Of a stretch of 64,000 nt of DNA, positions 7,826-16,917 are shown piece after piece. Position 1 is the first letter of the stretch. Each line of letters begins with the position of its first letter. The translations under genes were made by a program, and so were the position numbers. The notes under the pieces are model-generated. The model ran no database searches. It was not told the origin of the DNA and was given only the letters and a program-made list of their open reading frames with translations. Origin of the DNA: Streptomyces sp. NBC_00464 (GTDB lineage Bacteria > Actinomycetota > Actinomycetes > Streptomycetales > Streptomycetaceae); NCBI RefSeq assembly GCF_036013915.1, contig NZ_CP107899.1:1116001-1180000 (forward strand), given 5' to 3'.

Positions 7826-9304
7826 TTACGTCGTCAGGAGTGCGGGTGCCGCCCGGTCGAGGACCGACGTCACCCGGTCCCAGGTCGCCGCGTCCCGGGG
7901 CACGACGGGCAGTTCGCGGCCCTCACCGGCGCCCCACTCCGTCGCCAGGGCCACCGGGTCGCGGCCGGTGGCGGCGCCCGCGGCGAGGGCGGCCGCTCCG
8001 AGGGCGACGAGCTCGGCGGAGTCCGGGAGGATCACCGCACGGCCGGACAGCCGGCGCACGGTCTCCACCCACATCGTGCCCCGCGCTCCCCCGCCGATCA
8101 GGCGCAGCGGTGCGTCGGGCGCGTCGAGGGGCAGCTCGTCCAGGGCGCGCAGGACGGCGACGACGGCGCCCTCGTAGGCGGCGCCGAGGATCTGCTGCCG
8201 GGTCGTGTCGTGCCGCAGCCCGTGCAGGAGGCCGGAGGCGGCGGGGAGGTCCGGGGTGCGCTCGCCGTCCAGGAAGGGCAGCAGCACGGTCTCGCCGCCG
8301 GGTGCGGCGTCCTCGCGCTCCAGGCCGAGCAGCTCGGCGACCTTGTCCACGGCGAGGGTGCAGTTCAGGGTGCAGCCCAGCGGGAGGCGGGTGCCGTCGG
8401 TGGCGGCGAATCCGGCGAGCAGCGCGGAGTGCGGGCGGTTGCGGGTGGCGGCGAAGACGGTGCCCGAGGTGCCGAGGCTGACGACGGGGTGGTCGAGGAG
8501 CCCTTCGGCGCCCAGCCCGAGCCCGACCGCGGCGGCCATGTTGTCGCCGGTGCCGGCGGCGACGGGGATGCCGGCGGGCAGGCCGATGGCCTGGGCGGCC
8601 TCGGCGGTGAGGTGTCCGGCGCGGGTGGCTCCGGTGGCGGCGACCGTGGACAGCATGTCCGCGCGGATGCCGGTGAGGGCGAGCAGCTCGGGGTCGTAAC
8701 CCTGGGTGGCGGGGTCGTACCAGCAGGTGCCGGACGCGTCGCCGGGGTCGGTGACGGCGGCGCCGGTCAGCCGTTCGGTGAGGAAGTCGTGCGGGAGGCG
8801 GACGGCGGCGGTCGCGGCGGCGGTGGCCGGTTCGTTCTCGCGGAGCCACATCCACTTGGCGGCGGTCATCGAGGCGACGGGCACCGAGCCGGTGCGGTCC
8901 AGCCAGGCTTCCCTGCCGAGTGCGGCGGTGAGGGCGGCGGCCTGCGGGGCGGAGCGGGTGTCGTTCCACAGGAGGGCGGGGCGCAGGGGCCTGCCGTCGG
9001 CGTCCAGGGTGACCAGTCCGTGCTGCTGGCCGGCCACGGCGATCCCGGTGACGGCGGCCGGGTCCAGGCCCGATTCGGCGAGGGCGGCGGCGACGGCCGT
9101 GCGCAGGGCCTGCCACCACTGCTCGGGGTCGCTCTCGCGGGCGCCGCCCTGGCCGGTCACGGTGTGCGGGGCGCGGCCCACGGCGAGCAGCCGGCCCGTC
9201 GCGGTGTCGACGACGGCGGCCTTGGTGGACTGGGTGGAGCTGTCCACGCCGATGACGGCCGATACCGGTGCGGTGGCCGGGTTTCTGGCTGGTCGCGACG
9301 GCAT
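7826..9304 (-). CDS. xylB: Xylulokinase
   Basis: A 492-residue FGGY-family sugar kinase that phosphorylates D-xylulose to xylulose-5-phosphate. The N-terminal phosphate loop is VIGVDSSTQSTKAAVVD. DASGT, AGTGDNMAAAVG and VSLGTSGTVFA mark the catalytic and ATP-binding parts. The start at 9304 (MPSRPARN) was chosen because CGAGG lies 7 bases upstream; a frame extends further to 9394 but that part overlaps promoter sequence. It is divergent from xylA and next to the GH31 gene, so the three convert alpha-xylosides to xylulose-5-phosphate. Confidence 0.93.
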   Translation of the reverse strand: MPSRPARNPATAPVSAVIGVDSSTQSTKAAVVDTATGRLLAVGRAPHTVTGQGGARESDPEQWWQALRTAVAAALAESGLDPAAVTGIAVAGQQHGLVTLDADGRPLRPALLWNDTRSAPQAAALTAALGREAWLDRTGSVPVASMTAAKWMWLRENEPATAAATAAVRLPHDFLTERLTGAAVTDPGDASGTCWYDPATQGYDPELLALTGIRADMLSTVAATGATRAGHLTAEAAQAIGLPAGIPVAAGTGDNMAAAVGLGLGAEGLLDHPVVSLGTSGTVFAATRNRPHSALLAGFAATDGTRLPLGCTLNCTLAVDKVAELLGLEREDAAPGGETVLLPFLDGERTPDLPAASGLLHGLRHDTTRQQILGAAYEGAVVAVLRALDELPLDAPDAPLRLIGGGARGTMWVETVRRLSGRAVILPDSAELVALGAAALAAGAATGRDPVALATEWGAGEGRELPVVPRDAATWDRVTSVLDRAAPALLTT

Positions 9305-9571
9305 GTCGTACCTCGTTCCTGTGGGTCCCGATTTTGATCGTACACAAAACAAATAATTCTTCGAAGCGCTTCGACGCACCCGGAAGCGGCCCACAGCCCG
9401 CCCCGCCTGGGCAGCAAGACCCCACAGCTGACTGCCATGTTGTCCCTATGTGACGCATGTGTCACAGAAGTGGTCTAGAAACAAACGTCGAGATGCCGTA
9501 TTAGTACTGCCAGCAAACAAATCGGTCGGACGGCAGAGCAGCCGCCCGGGCCATGTCGAAGAGGCAGCAGA
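9305..9571. promoter_or_regulatory. xylB-xylA divergent control region
   Basis: The 267-bp gap between the divergent xyl genes holds three AAACAAA(T/C) motifs in the same orientation (9346-9354, 9479-9486, 9515-9522), a perfect 14-bp palindrome TCGAAGCGCTTCGA (9361-9374), and the dyad TGTGAC-N6-GTCACA (9449-9466). AAACAAA elements are the kind of half-site expected for ROK-family xylose repressors; the CG-centred palindrome looks like a LacI/ROK-type operator. Which protein binds which site is inferred only. Confidence 0.6.
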
Positions 9572-10738
9572 ATGTCGAATCGCTTCACCCCCACCCCCGC
9601 CGACCGGTTCACCTTCGGGCTCTGGACCGTCGGCTGGCGAGGCAACGACCCCTTCGGTGACGCCACCCGCCCCGCCCTGGACCCGGTCGAGTCCGTCGAG
9701 CGCCTCGCGGAACTCGGCGCGCACGGTGTGACGTTCCACGACGACGACCTGATTCCCTTCGGGTCCTCGGACAGCGAGCGCGCCGCGATCATCGCGCGCT
9801 TCAAGGGCGCTCTGGACCGCACCGGTCTCAAGGTCCCCATGGCCACCACCAACCTCTTCACGCACCCCGTCTTCAAGGACGGCGGCTTCACCTCCAACGA
9901 CCGCGACGTCCGCCGCTTCGCGCTGCGCAAGGTCATCCGCAACATCGACCTCGCCGTCGAGCTGGGCGCCGAGACGTATGTCGCCTGGGGCGGCCGCGAG
10001 GGCGCCGAGTCCGGCGGGGCCAAGGACGTGCGGGTCGCGCTGGACCGGATGAAGGAAGCGTTCGACCTCCTCGGCGAGTACGTCGTCGACCAGGGCTACG
10101 ACCTCCGCTTCGCCATCGAGCCCAAGCCGAACGAGCCGCGCGGCGACATCCTGCTGCCCACCGTCGGCCACGCCCTGGCCTTCATCGAGCGCCTGGAGCG
10201 CCCGGAGATGTACGGCGTGAACCCCGAGGTCGGCCACGAGCAGATGGCCGGGCTGAACTTCGCGCACGGCATCGCCCAGGCCCTGTGGGCGGGCAAGCTC
10301 TACCACATCGACCTCAACGGCCAGTCCGGCATCAAGTACGACCAGGACCTCCGCTTCGGCGCCGGCGACCTGCGCCAGGCCTTCTGGCTCGTCGACCTGC
10401 TGGAGAGCTCGGACTACGCGGGCCCGCTGCACTTCGACTTCAAGCCGGTGCGCACCGACGGCATCGACGGGGTGTGGGAGTCCGCGAAGAACTGCATGCG
10501 CAACTACCTGATCCTCAAGGAGCGGGCGCTCGCGTTCCGCGCCGACCCGGCCGTCAAGGAAGCGCTGGCCGCCTCCCGTCTGGACGAGCTGGCGCAGCCC
10601 ACCGCGGCCGACGGCGTCAAGGCCCTGCTCGCGGACCGTTCCGCGTACGAGGACTTCGACGTGGACGGCGCCGCCCAGCGCTCGATGGCGTTCGAGGCGC
10701 TCGACCAGCTCGCCATGGAGCACCTGCTCGGCGTCTGA
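9572..10738 (+). CDS. xylA: Xylose isomerase
   Basis: A 388-residue class I (actinomycete-type) xylose isomerase converting D-xylose to D-xylulose. Metal ligands are visible: Glu in [14 protein letters not shown], Glu and His in [11 protein letters not shown], and Asp residues in HIDLNGQSG and [20 protein letters not shown] is also conserved. Length matches the well-known Streptomyces enzymes. It starts the plus-strand transcript after a control region shared with xylB and is followed by a strong hairpin, so the transporter genes downstream are probably expressed separately or by read-through. Confidence 0.97.
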   Translation: MSNRFTPTPADRFTFGLWTVGWRGNDPFGDATRPALDPVESVERLAELGAHGVTFHDDDLIPFGSSDSERAAIIARFKGALDRTGLKVPMATTNLFTHPVFKDGGFTSNDRDVRRFALRKVIRNIDLAVELGAETYVAWGGREGAESGGAKDVRVALDRMKEAFDLLGEYVVDQGYDLRFAIEPKPNEPRGDILLPTVGHALAFIERLERPEMYGVNPEVGHEQMAGLNFAHGIAQALWAGKLYHIDLNGQSGIKYDQDLRFGAGDLRQAFWLVDLLESSDYAGPLHFDFKPVRTDGIDGVWESAKNCMRNYLILKERALAFRADPAVKEALAASRLDELAQPTAADGVKALLADRSAYEDFDVDGAAQRSMAFEALDQLAMEHLLGV

Positions 10739-10744
10739 CGCCAC

Positions 10745-10776
10745 GGGGTGTCCGGCGGAGCGCCGCCGGACACCCC
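10745..10776. terminator. xylA terminator hairpin
   Basis: A perfect 14-bp stem (GGGGTGTCCGGCGG at 10745-10758 and its complement at 10763-10776) with a 4-base loop lies 7 bases after the xylA stop. There is no U-run, as is common in Streptomyces. Confidence 0.85.
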
Positions 10777-10885
10777 CACTCCCCGGGCGCGGGCCTGCCG
10801 GACCCGCGCCGGGGCGGATGGATCCACCTCGCCGGGACACAGTGGTCCCCGCGGGCCGGCACCCCTCTCACGCAAGGGCACCATC

Positions 10886-12148
10886 GTGACAGCACCTTCT
10901 CCGGACGGCATGCGCCGGCCGCGCCGCCGTCTCAACCGGCGGGTCATCGTCCCGCTCACCGTCGTCTCCGCACTGCTCGGCGGTGTCGTCCTGTCCGGCT
11001 GCGGGCAGCAGCGGGATCCTGACGTGTACACCGTGATGAACTCGTCGACCGACGAGTCCTACCACCGCTGGGACGCCCAGACGCTGGCCCGGTGCAGCAA
11101 GTCGCTCGGGGTGAAGATCGAGCAGCAGAGCGTCCCCGCCTCGCAGGTGATGACGAAGGCCCTGCGGATGGCGTCCTCGAAGTCGCTGCCCGACGTGCTC
11201 CAGCTGGACGCGTCCGAGATGCCGACGTTCGCCGAGGCGGGCGGGCTGATCCCGCTGAAGGACCTCGGTCTGACGACGAAGGACATCCCCGAGGGGATCG
11301 TCAACTTCGGCTCGTACGACGGGAAGTACTACGGGGCGGCGCGCACCGTGAACACCCTGGCGCTGTTCTACAACAAGGACACGCTCGACAAGGCCGGTCT
11401 GAAGGTGCCCACCACCTGGGCCGAGATGCAGGACACCGCGAAGAAGCTCACCCAGGGCAAGCGGTACGGTCTGGCGCTCAGCGCGGGCGGTGCGGAGGAC
11501 GGCGTCTTCCAGTTCACCCCGTTCATGTGGTCCAACGGCGGCGACGAGACGAAGCTCGACAGCCCGCAGGTGGCCGGGGCGCTGGACTACTGGAAGGCCC
11601 TCCTCAAGGACGGCTCGCTGTCCAAGTCGACGGTCAACTGGACCCAGGCCGATGTGAACGACCAGTTCATGGCCGGCAACGCCGCGATGATGATCAACGG
11701 CCCGTGGCAGGTCGAGAGCCTCAACGCCAAGAAGGGTCTGAACTGGGGCATCGCCCAGATCCCGGTCCCGAAGGCGGGCGACGACTCCGTGGGCCCGCTG
11801 GGCGGCGGAATCCTGACCGTGCCCAACACCGGTGACGAGGCGCGGGAGAAGATGTCCGCCAGGATCATCGGCTGCATGTCGGGCGAGCAGGAACAGATCA
11901 CCTACGCGATCAACAGCTGGATGGTCCCGGCCAACGAGAAGGCCGCCGCCGTGTGGCGCACGAAGGCGCCGGAGCTGGCCGCCCTCGCCGACCAGGTCGC
12001 CACGGCCCGTTCGCGTACCGCCAAGCTCGGCGCGCAGTGGTCGTCCGTGTCGCTGGCCCTGCAGAGCGCCTTCCAGTCCGCGCTCACCGGTGAGTCCAGC
12101 GAGGCCGCTCTCAAGCGTGCCCAGCAGCAGGTCACGAGCGGGAACTGA
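10886..12148 (+). CDS. Sugar ABC transporter substrate-binding lipoprotein
   Basis: A 420-residue family 1 extracellular solute-binding protein. The GTG start at 10886 has AGGG upstream and gives a lipoprotein signal: arginines (RRPRRRLNRR), a hydrophobic core, and lipobox LSGC. The body has the periplasmic-binding fold pattern of MalE-like proteins (FYNKDTLDKAGLKVPTTW, MMINGPW). The longer frame from 10748 would include the xylA terminator and is rejected. Two permeases follow with small gaps. The cargo is probably an oligosaccharide containing xylose or glucose, judged from the GH1, GH31 and xyl genes around it. No ATPase gene is linked. Confidence 0.9.
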   Translation: MTAPSPDGMRRPRRRLNRRVIVPLTVVSALLGGVVLSGCGQQRDPDVYTVMNSSTDESYHRWDAQTLARCSKSLGVKIEQQSVPASQVMTKALRMASSKSLPDVLQLDASEMPTFAEAGGLIPLKDLGLTTKDIPEGIVNFGSYDGKYYGAARTVNTLALFYNKDTLDKAGLKVPTTWAEMQDTAKKLTQGKRYGLALSAGGAEDGVFQFTPFMWSNGGDETKLDSPQVAGALDYWKALLKDGSLSKSTVNWTQADVNDQFMAGNAAMMINGPWQVESLNAKKGLNWGIAQIPVPKAGDDSVGPLGGGILTVPNTGDEAREKMSARIIGCMSGEQEQITYAINSWMVPANEKAAAVWRTKAPELAALADQVATARSRTAKLGAQWSSVSLALQSAFQSALTGESSEAALKRAQQQVTSGN

Positions 12149-12159
12149 GGTAACGAACC

Positions 12160-13131
12160 ATGTCATCCACCACAGCCTCGGCCGCCGCGCTGCCGGCCGA
12201 CCCGAAGGCCCCCGCGGCCGGTGCGGTCAAGAAGCCGGTGAACCCGCGGAGCGCCAAGCGGCGCAGGACACTCGCCCAGTGGGGGTTCATCGCCCCCGCC
12301 GTGATCTTCATGGCGCTGTTCTTCGGCTACCCGCTCGTCCGCAACATCGTGATGAGCTTCCAGGACTACTCGCCGTCCACCTTCTTCACCGGCGAGGCCC
12401 CGTTCAACGGCCTCGACAACTGGAAGAACGTCTTCAACGACGGGCTGTTCGGCAAGGCCCTGTGGCAGACGATCCTCTTCACGGTCGGATCGCTCGTCGG
12501 CCAGTTCTGCATCGGCCTGGCCCTCGCCGTCTTCTTCACCCGCCGTTTCCCGCTGAACGGGATCCTGCGCTCGCTGATCCTGCTGCCGTGGCTCGTCCCG
12601 ATGGTCGTCTCCGGCATCGTGTGGCGGCGCATCTTCGACCAGGACACCGGTGTCCTCAACTCCTTCCTGGGCACCGTCGGCCTCCCCGGTGACACGCCGT
12701 GGCTGACGAGCACCAGCATGGCGCTGTTCTCGGTGGTCCTGGTCAACATCTGGATCGGCATCCCGTTCAACATGGTGATCCTCTACGGCGGCCTCCAGGA
12801 GGTCCCCAAGGAGCTGAACGAGGCCGCCTCGCTCGACGGCGCGTCCGCCTGGCGTACGTTCCGCTCGGTCACCCTGCCCATGCTCAAGCCCGTCATCACC
12901 GTGGTGCTGGTGCTCGGCTTCATGTCGACGGTCAAGATCCTCGACCTGGTCCTCGCCCTCACCGACGGCGGGCCCGCCGACTCCACCCAGACGCTCGGCA
13001 CGCTCACGTACCAGAACTCCTTCGTCCAGATGGACTTCGGGGCCGGTGCCGTGGTCGGCAACATCCTGATCCTGATCTCCGCCGTCTTCGCGGTGTTCTA
13101 CCTGCGGGTCAACCGCAACGAGGGGAAGTGA
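12160..13131 (+). CDS. Sugar ABC transporter permease (MalF type)
   Basis: A 323-residue inner-membrane permease with about six hydrophobic segments and the EAA loop (LNEAASLDGASAWRTFRSVTLP) that docks to the ATPase. It lies 11 bases after the binding-protein gene and ends 5 bases before the second permease start, so it belongs to the same operon. Streptomyces sugar importers commonly share the MsiK ATPase, encoded elsewhere, which fits the lack of an ATPase gene here. Confidence 0.92.
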   Translation: MSSTTASAAALPADPKAPAAGAVKKPVNPRSAKRRRTLAQWGFIAPAVIFMALFFGYPLVRNIVMSFQDYSPSTFFTGEAPFNGLDNWKNVFNDGLFGKALWQTILFTVGSLVGQFCIGLALAVFFTRRFPLNGILRSLILLPWLVPMVVSGIVWRRIFDQDTGVLNSFLGTVGLPGDTPWLTSTSMALFSVVLVNIWIGIPFNMVILYGGLQEVPKELNEAASLDGASAWRTFRSVTLPMLKPVITVVLVLGFMSTVKILDLVLALTDGGPADSTQTLGTLTYQNSFVQMDFGAGAVVGNILILISAVFAVFYLRVNRNEGK

Positions 13132-13136
13132 CCGGC

Positions 13137-13991
13137 ATGGCGACCACCACCCAGATCCCCGCCGCCCCGGCTCCCGCCGTCCACCGGCCGAAGCGCCGCT
13201 GGGGAGCGACCGTCTTCGGTCTCGCCGTCCTCGCGGTGATGCTGTTCCCGCTGTACTGGATGATCAACACCGCGCTGCAGCCGGACGCGGGCCTGGTCGA
13301 CGTCGGCCCGGTTCCCACGAGTGTGGACTTCTCCGGCTTCACCTCCGCCCTCAGCGATCAGGGCGGCAACCTGCTGACCTCGCTGGCCGTGGCGCTCGGC
13401 GCCGTGGCCATCTGTCTGGCGATCTCCGCTCCGGCGGCGTACGGCCTGGCGCAGTTCAAGCTGCGCGGCAGCAAGACGATCGTCTTCGGCACGCTCATCA
13501 CCCAGATGGTGCCGGGCATCGTCATCGCGAACGCCCTGTACAGCGCGTACGTGGACCTCGGCCTGGTCAACTCCTACTTCGGCCTGATGCTGGCGGACGC
13601 CTCGCTGGGCATCCCCTTCGCCATCGTGCTGATGCGCTCGTTCATGGTGTCCATCCCGCGCGAGGTCATCGAGGCCGCCGAGGTCGACGGCGCCGGCCGC
13701 ATCCGTACGTTCATCCAGGTCGTCCTGCCGATGAGCCGCAACTCGCTGATCACCGCCGGGCTGTTCTCGTTCCTCTACGCGTGGAGCGACTTCATGTTCG
13801 CGCTGACGCTGAACACCACGGACGACGTCAAGCCGATCACGCTGGGCATCTACCAGTACATCGGCGCGCACGTCGGTGACTGGGGTTCGGTCATGGCCGC
13901 CTCGGTACTCTCGGCCGTGCCCGCCGCGATCCTGCTCGTCCTGTCCCAGAAGTACATCGCCGCCGGGATCACCGGCGGCTCGGTCAAGTAA
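13137..13991 (+). CDS. Sugar ABC transporter permease (MalG type)
   Basis: A 284-residue permease, partner of the preceding one, with the EAA loop IEAAEVDGAGRIRTFIQVVLP near the C-terminal third. ATG 13137 is preferred because the GAGGGGAA ribosome site (13119-13126) is 10 bases upstream; a GTG at 13128 overlaps the previous stop but sits too close to that site. It is followed 8 bases later by the GH1 gene. Confidence 0.92.
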   Translation: MATTTQIPAAPAPAVHRPKRRWGATVFGLAVLAVMLFPLYWMINTALQPDAGLVDVGPVPTSVDFSGFTSALSDQGGNLLTSLAVALGAVAICLAISAPAAYGLAQFKLRGSKTIVFGTLITQMVPGIVIANALYSAYVDLGLVNSYFGLMLADASLGIPFAIVLMRSFMVSIPREVIEAAEVDGAGRIRTFIQVVLPMSRNSLITAGLFSFLYAWSDFMFALTLNTTDDVKPITLGIYQYIGAHVGDWGSVMAASVLSAVPAAILLVLSQKYIAAGITGGSVK

Positions 13992-13999
13992 GGGTTTCC

Positions 14000-15379
14000 A
14001 TGAGTGACTTCCCGGTCTTCCCGCCCGGTTTCGTCTTCGGCGCGGCCACGGCCTCGTACCAGATCGAGGGCGCCGTGGATGAAGACGGCCGCGGGCCGTC
14101 CATCTGGGACACCTACAGCCACACGCCCGGAAGGACCGACGGCGGTGACACGGGTGATGTGGCCTGCGACCACTACCACCGCTACCCCGAGGACGTGGCG
14201 CTGCTGCGCGACCTGGGTGTGGAGTCGTACCGCTTCTCGATCGCCTGGTCCCGGATCCAGGCCACCGGCAGCGGGGCGGTCAACCCCAAGGGGCTGGACT
14301 TCTACTCCCGGCTCGTCGACGAGCTCCTCGAAGCGGGCATCGAGCCGGCCGCCACGCTCTACCACTGGGACCTGCCGCAGGCCCTGGAGGACAAGGGCGG
14401 CTGGCGGGTACGCGAGACCGCGGAGCGCTTCGGTGAGTACACGGCGATCATGGCGGAGCACCTGGGCGACCGGGTGCCGCGCTGGATCACGCTGAACGAG
14501 CCGTGGTGCAGCGCGTTCCTCGGCTACTCGGTCGGCCGGCACGCGCCGGGCGCGAAGGAGGGGCGCGGCGCCCTGGCCGCCGCGCACCACCTGCTCGTCG
14601 GCCACGGACACGCGATGACCGCGCTGCGCGCGGCGGGCGTCCGCGAGGCGGGCATCACGCTCAACCTGGACCGCAACGTACCGGCCACCGAGTCGGACGC
14701 CGACCTGGCCGCGGTCGTCCGTGCGGACACCCAGCACAACCTGGTGTGGACCGAGCCGATCCTGGCGGGCCGCTACCCGGTCACCGAGGAGGAGACCTGG
14801 GGCGAGCTGATCACCGCGCAGGACTTCCGGCGCGAGGGCGACCTGGAGCTGATCTCCCAGCCGATGGACTTCCTGGGCATCAACTACTACCGCCCCATCG
14901 TGGTCGCCGCCGCCCCGCACCGCGAGGCCGACCCGGCGCTGCGGGTCGCCACCGACAACCGCTACAGCGAGGGCGAGTACCGGGGCGTCCGCAAGACGGC
15001 GATGGGCTGGCCGGTCGTGCCCGAGTCCTTCACCGATCTGCTGACCGCGCTGAAGCAGACCTACGGGGACGCGCTGCCGCCGGTGCACATCACGGAGAAC
15101 GGCTCGGCGGAGTTCGACACCGTGGACGCGGACGGCGCGGTGCGTGACGCGGACCGGGTCGAGTACCTGCAGACGCACCTGACGGCGCTGCGGGCGGCCA
15201 TGGACGCGGGCGTCGACGTACGCGGCTACTACGTCTGGTCGCTGCTGGACAACTTCGAGTGGGCGCTCGGCTACGCGAAGCGGTTCGGGATCATCCGGGT
15301 CGACTACGACACCCTGGAGCGCACGCCGAAGGACAGCTACCGCTGGTATCAGGAGCTGATCGCGGCGCACCGGAAGTAG
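14000..15379 (+). CDS. GH1 family beta-glycosidase
   Basis: A 459-residue cytoplasmic family 1 glycoside hydrolase. The N-terminal signature FVFGAATASYQIEGA, the acid/base Glu in ITLNEPW, and the nucleophile Glu in HITENGSA are all present. Length is typical. Family 1 enzymes of this kind are usually beta-glucosidases, with side activity on xylosides or fucosides. As the last gene of the transporter operon it should cleave the oligosaccharides that the importer brings in. Together with the GH31 alpha-xylosidase it would allow step-wise breakdown of xyloglucan pieces; that pairing is inference. Confidence 0.92.
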   Translation: MSDFPVFPPGFVFGAATASYQIEGAVDEDGRGPSIWDTYSHTPGRTDGGDTGDVACDHYHRYPEDVALLRDLGVESYRFSIAWSRIQATGSGAVNPKGLDFYSRLVDELLEAGIEPAATLYHWDLPQALEDKGGWRVRETAERFGEYTAIMAEHLGDRVPRWITLNEPWCSAFLGYSVGRHAPGAKEGRGALAAAHHLLVGHGHAMTALRAAGVREAGITLNLDRNVPATESDADLAAVVRADTQHNLVWTEPILAGRYPVTEEETWGELITAQDFRREGDLELISQPMDFLGINYYRPIVVAAAPHREADPALRVATDNRYSEGEYRGVRKTAMGWPVVPESFTDLLTALKQTYGDALPPVHITENGSAEFDTVDADGAVRDADRVEYLQTHLTALRAAMDAGVDVRGYYVWSLLDNFEWALGYAKRFGIIRVDYDTLERTPKDSYRWYQELIAAHRK

Positions 15380-15392
15380 TCCGGTCGGCCTC

Positions 15393-15427
15393 CTGCCCCC
15401 GTTCGCCCTCGAAGCGGACGGGGGCAG
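15393..15427. terminator. Bidirectional terminator, GH1/ROK
   Basis: A 10-bp stem (CTGCCCCCGT at 15393-15402 with ACGGGGGCAG at 15418-15427) lies in the 68-bp gap between the convergent GH1 and ROK genes and could serve both. Confidence 0.7.
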
Positions 15428-15447
15428 TGCGTTGCGTGCCCCGGCCC

Positions 15448-16677
15448 TCAGCGCGCCGCGTACGCCGCCGGGTCCGCAAGCACCCCGCGCACCACATGGG
15501 CCGCCGCGCCCCGTGCCGCGTCGCCGGAGAGCGAGGAGGCCCGCAGCCCGCTGCCGTCGGTGCGCCACCGGCCCGACACCACGCGGTCCGTGAGCTGTGC
15601 CTCGGCCGCCGCCGCGAGCCACGGCATCAGGTCGCGGTAGATGCCGCCCAGGACGACGCTGTCCAGATCGAAGAGGTTGACCGCCCCGGCCAGCACCACG
15701 CCCATCCGGTCACCGGCCGCCCGCAGCACCTCCAGCGTCCCCGGGTCGCCCTCCCTCGCCCGCTTCTCCAGCTCGCCGAGCCCGCGCACACCCGCGGCCG
15801 GATCGATACCGGCGGCCCGCAGCAGCGCCGCCTGACCGGCGTACTGCTCAAGGCAGCCGCGCGCGCCGCACCCGCACAGCGGCCCTTCCGGGTCGACGAC
15901 CACATGCCCGACCTCCCCCGCGAAACCGTGGGCGCCGCGCAGCAGTTCGCCGTGGAGCACCAGAGCGCCGCCGACGCCGATCTCGCCGGTGAGATAGAGG
16001 AAGCAGCCGGCGTCGCCGAGGCCGCCGAACCACAGCTCGGCCAGCGCCGCCAGATTGGCCTCGTTGTCGGAACTGACCGCCAGCGCGCGCCCCGCCGGCC
16101 GCAGCGTGCTCAGCGCCTGGCCGAAGATGCCTTCGGCCGCGACGCGGTACCAGCCCAGGTTGGGTGCCTGGCGGACCATGCCGCCGGAAACGAGTCCGGG
16201 CAGGGCCAGCTCGACGCCGACGGCCCGCAGACCCTGCTCGCCGGTCGAGGCGATGACCCGGTTGGTGAGCCGGGCCGCATGGGCGAGGACCTCGGCCGGC
16301 GGGGTGTCGCGGTTGTCGATGTGTTCGGTGACGCGGACCCGGTCGGTGCCGGTGAGCCCGACCGCGCACACCGACACATAGTCGATGTTGATCTCGACGC
16401 CGAGGCCTGCGGGGCCGGTGTCCGACACCTTCAGCACGGTGCCGGGGCGTCCGGCGCTTCCGCTGAACGTCTTGCCGGACTCGGTCAGGTGGTCGAGCGC
16501 CAGGAGCTCCTCGACGAGCGAGGAGACCGCGGCGCGGGTCAGCCCGACGCGGGCCGCCACCCGGGCGCGGGTCACCTCGCCCTCCTCCAGGACGGCGCGC
16601 AGGACGAGGCCGAGGTTGTTACGGCGCACGGACTCGGTTCCGGCCTTGGCGCCGGGCGAGGTGGGATGGATGGTCAT
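15448..16677 (-). CDS. ROK-family transcriptional regulator, XylR-like
   Basis: A 409-residue regulator. The N-terminal winged helix (ESVRRNNLGLVLRAVLEEG, then VTRARVAARVGLTRAAVSSL) is followed by a ROK domain with the zinc-binding CGCGARGCLEQYAG and the GEVGHVVVD signature. The start at 16677 has GAAGG upstream; the open frame reaching 16821 lacks one. Placed at the end of the transporter/GH1 genes and 6 kb from xylAB, it is the best candidate for the xylose-responsive repressor here. From memory, S. coelicolor has a ROK regulator (ROK7B7) among sugar transporter genes not far from acnA, a similar setting. Confidence 0.88.
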   Translation of the reverse strand: MTIHPTSPGAKAGTESVRRNNLGLVLRAVLEEGEVTRARVAARVGLTRAAVSSLVEELLALDHLTESGKTFSGSAGRPGTVLKVSDTGPAGLGVEINIDYVSVCAVGLTGTDRVRVTEHIDNRDTPPAEVLAHAARLTNRVIASTGEQGLRAVGVELALPGLVSGGMVRQAPNLGWYRVAAEGIFGQALSTLRPAGRALAVSSDNEANLAALAELWFGGLGDAGCFLYLTGEIGVGGALVLHGELLRGAHGFAGEVGHVVVDPEGPLCGCGARGCLEQYAGQAALLRAAGIDPAAGVRGLGELEKRAREGDPGTLEVLRAAGDRMGVVLAGAVNLFDLDSVVLGGIYRDLMPWLAAAAEAQLTDRVVSGRWRTDGSGLRASSLSGDAARGAAAHVVRGVLADPAAYAAR

Positions 16678-16917
16678 CAGGCCTTCGAGCGTAGGGCCTC
16701 GCCCGCGGATGCCGTGCGCGACCCCGCGGACGACCTGCGGTTTCGTGCCGGTACCGGCGTGCGGCAGCGGACCGTACCGAACGATCACACGCCCGAAACA
16801 TCGCCGCAGCCCGCCCGACAAGTCCCCCTGTTACGTTCGCTGTACGCGGCCGCCGTTGCCCGCTCCACCCCCGCCCCCGGACCCCGTGGTCCGGCCGGTG
16901 AACGAGGAGGATCTGCG
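16678..16917. promoter_or_regulatory. Divergent ROK/FUSC promoter region
   Basis: A 240-bp gap between divergent genes. It must hold both promoters; I see no clear operator dyad. GAGGAGG at 16904-16910 is the ribosome site of the FUSC gene. Confidence 0.4.

Noticed and set aside
5800..8481. 893-codon open frame antisense to GH31 and xylB
   Set aside because: It spans two well-supported opposite-strand genes and has no motif.
9449..9466. CRP-like dyad TGTGA-N8-TCACA between xylA and xylB
   Set aside because: CRP sites have a 6-base spacer and Streptomyces sugar genes are not known to use this mode; kept only as part of the control region.
10748..10885. N-terminal extension of the binding protein
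   Set aside because: It would include the xylA terminator hairpin and hide the lipoprotein signal.
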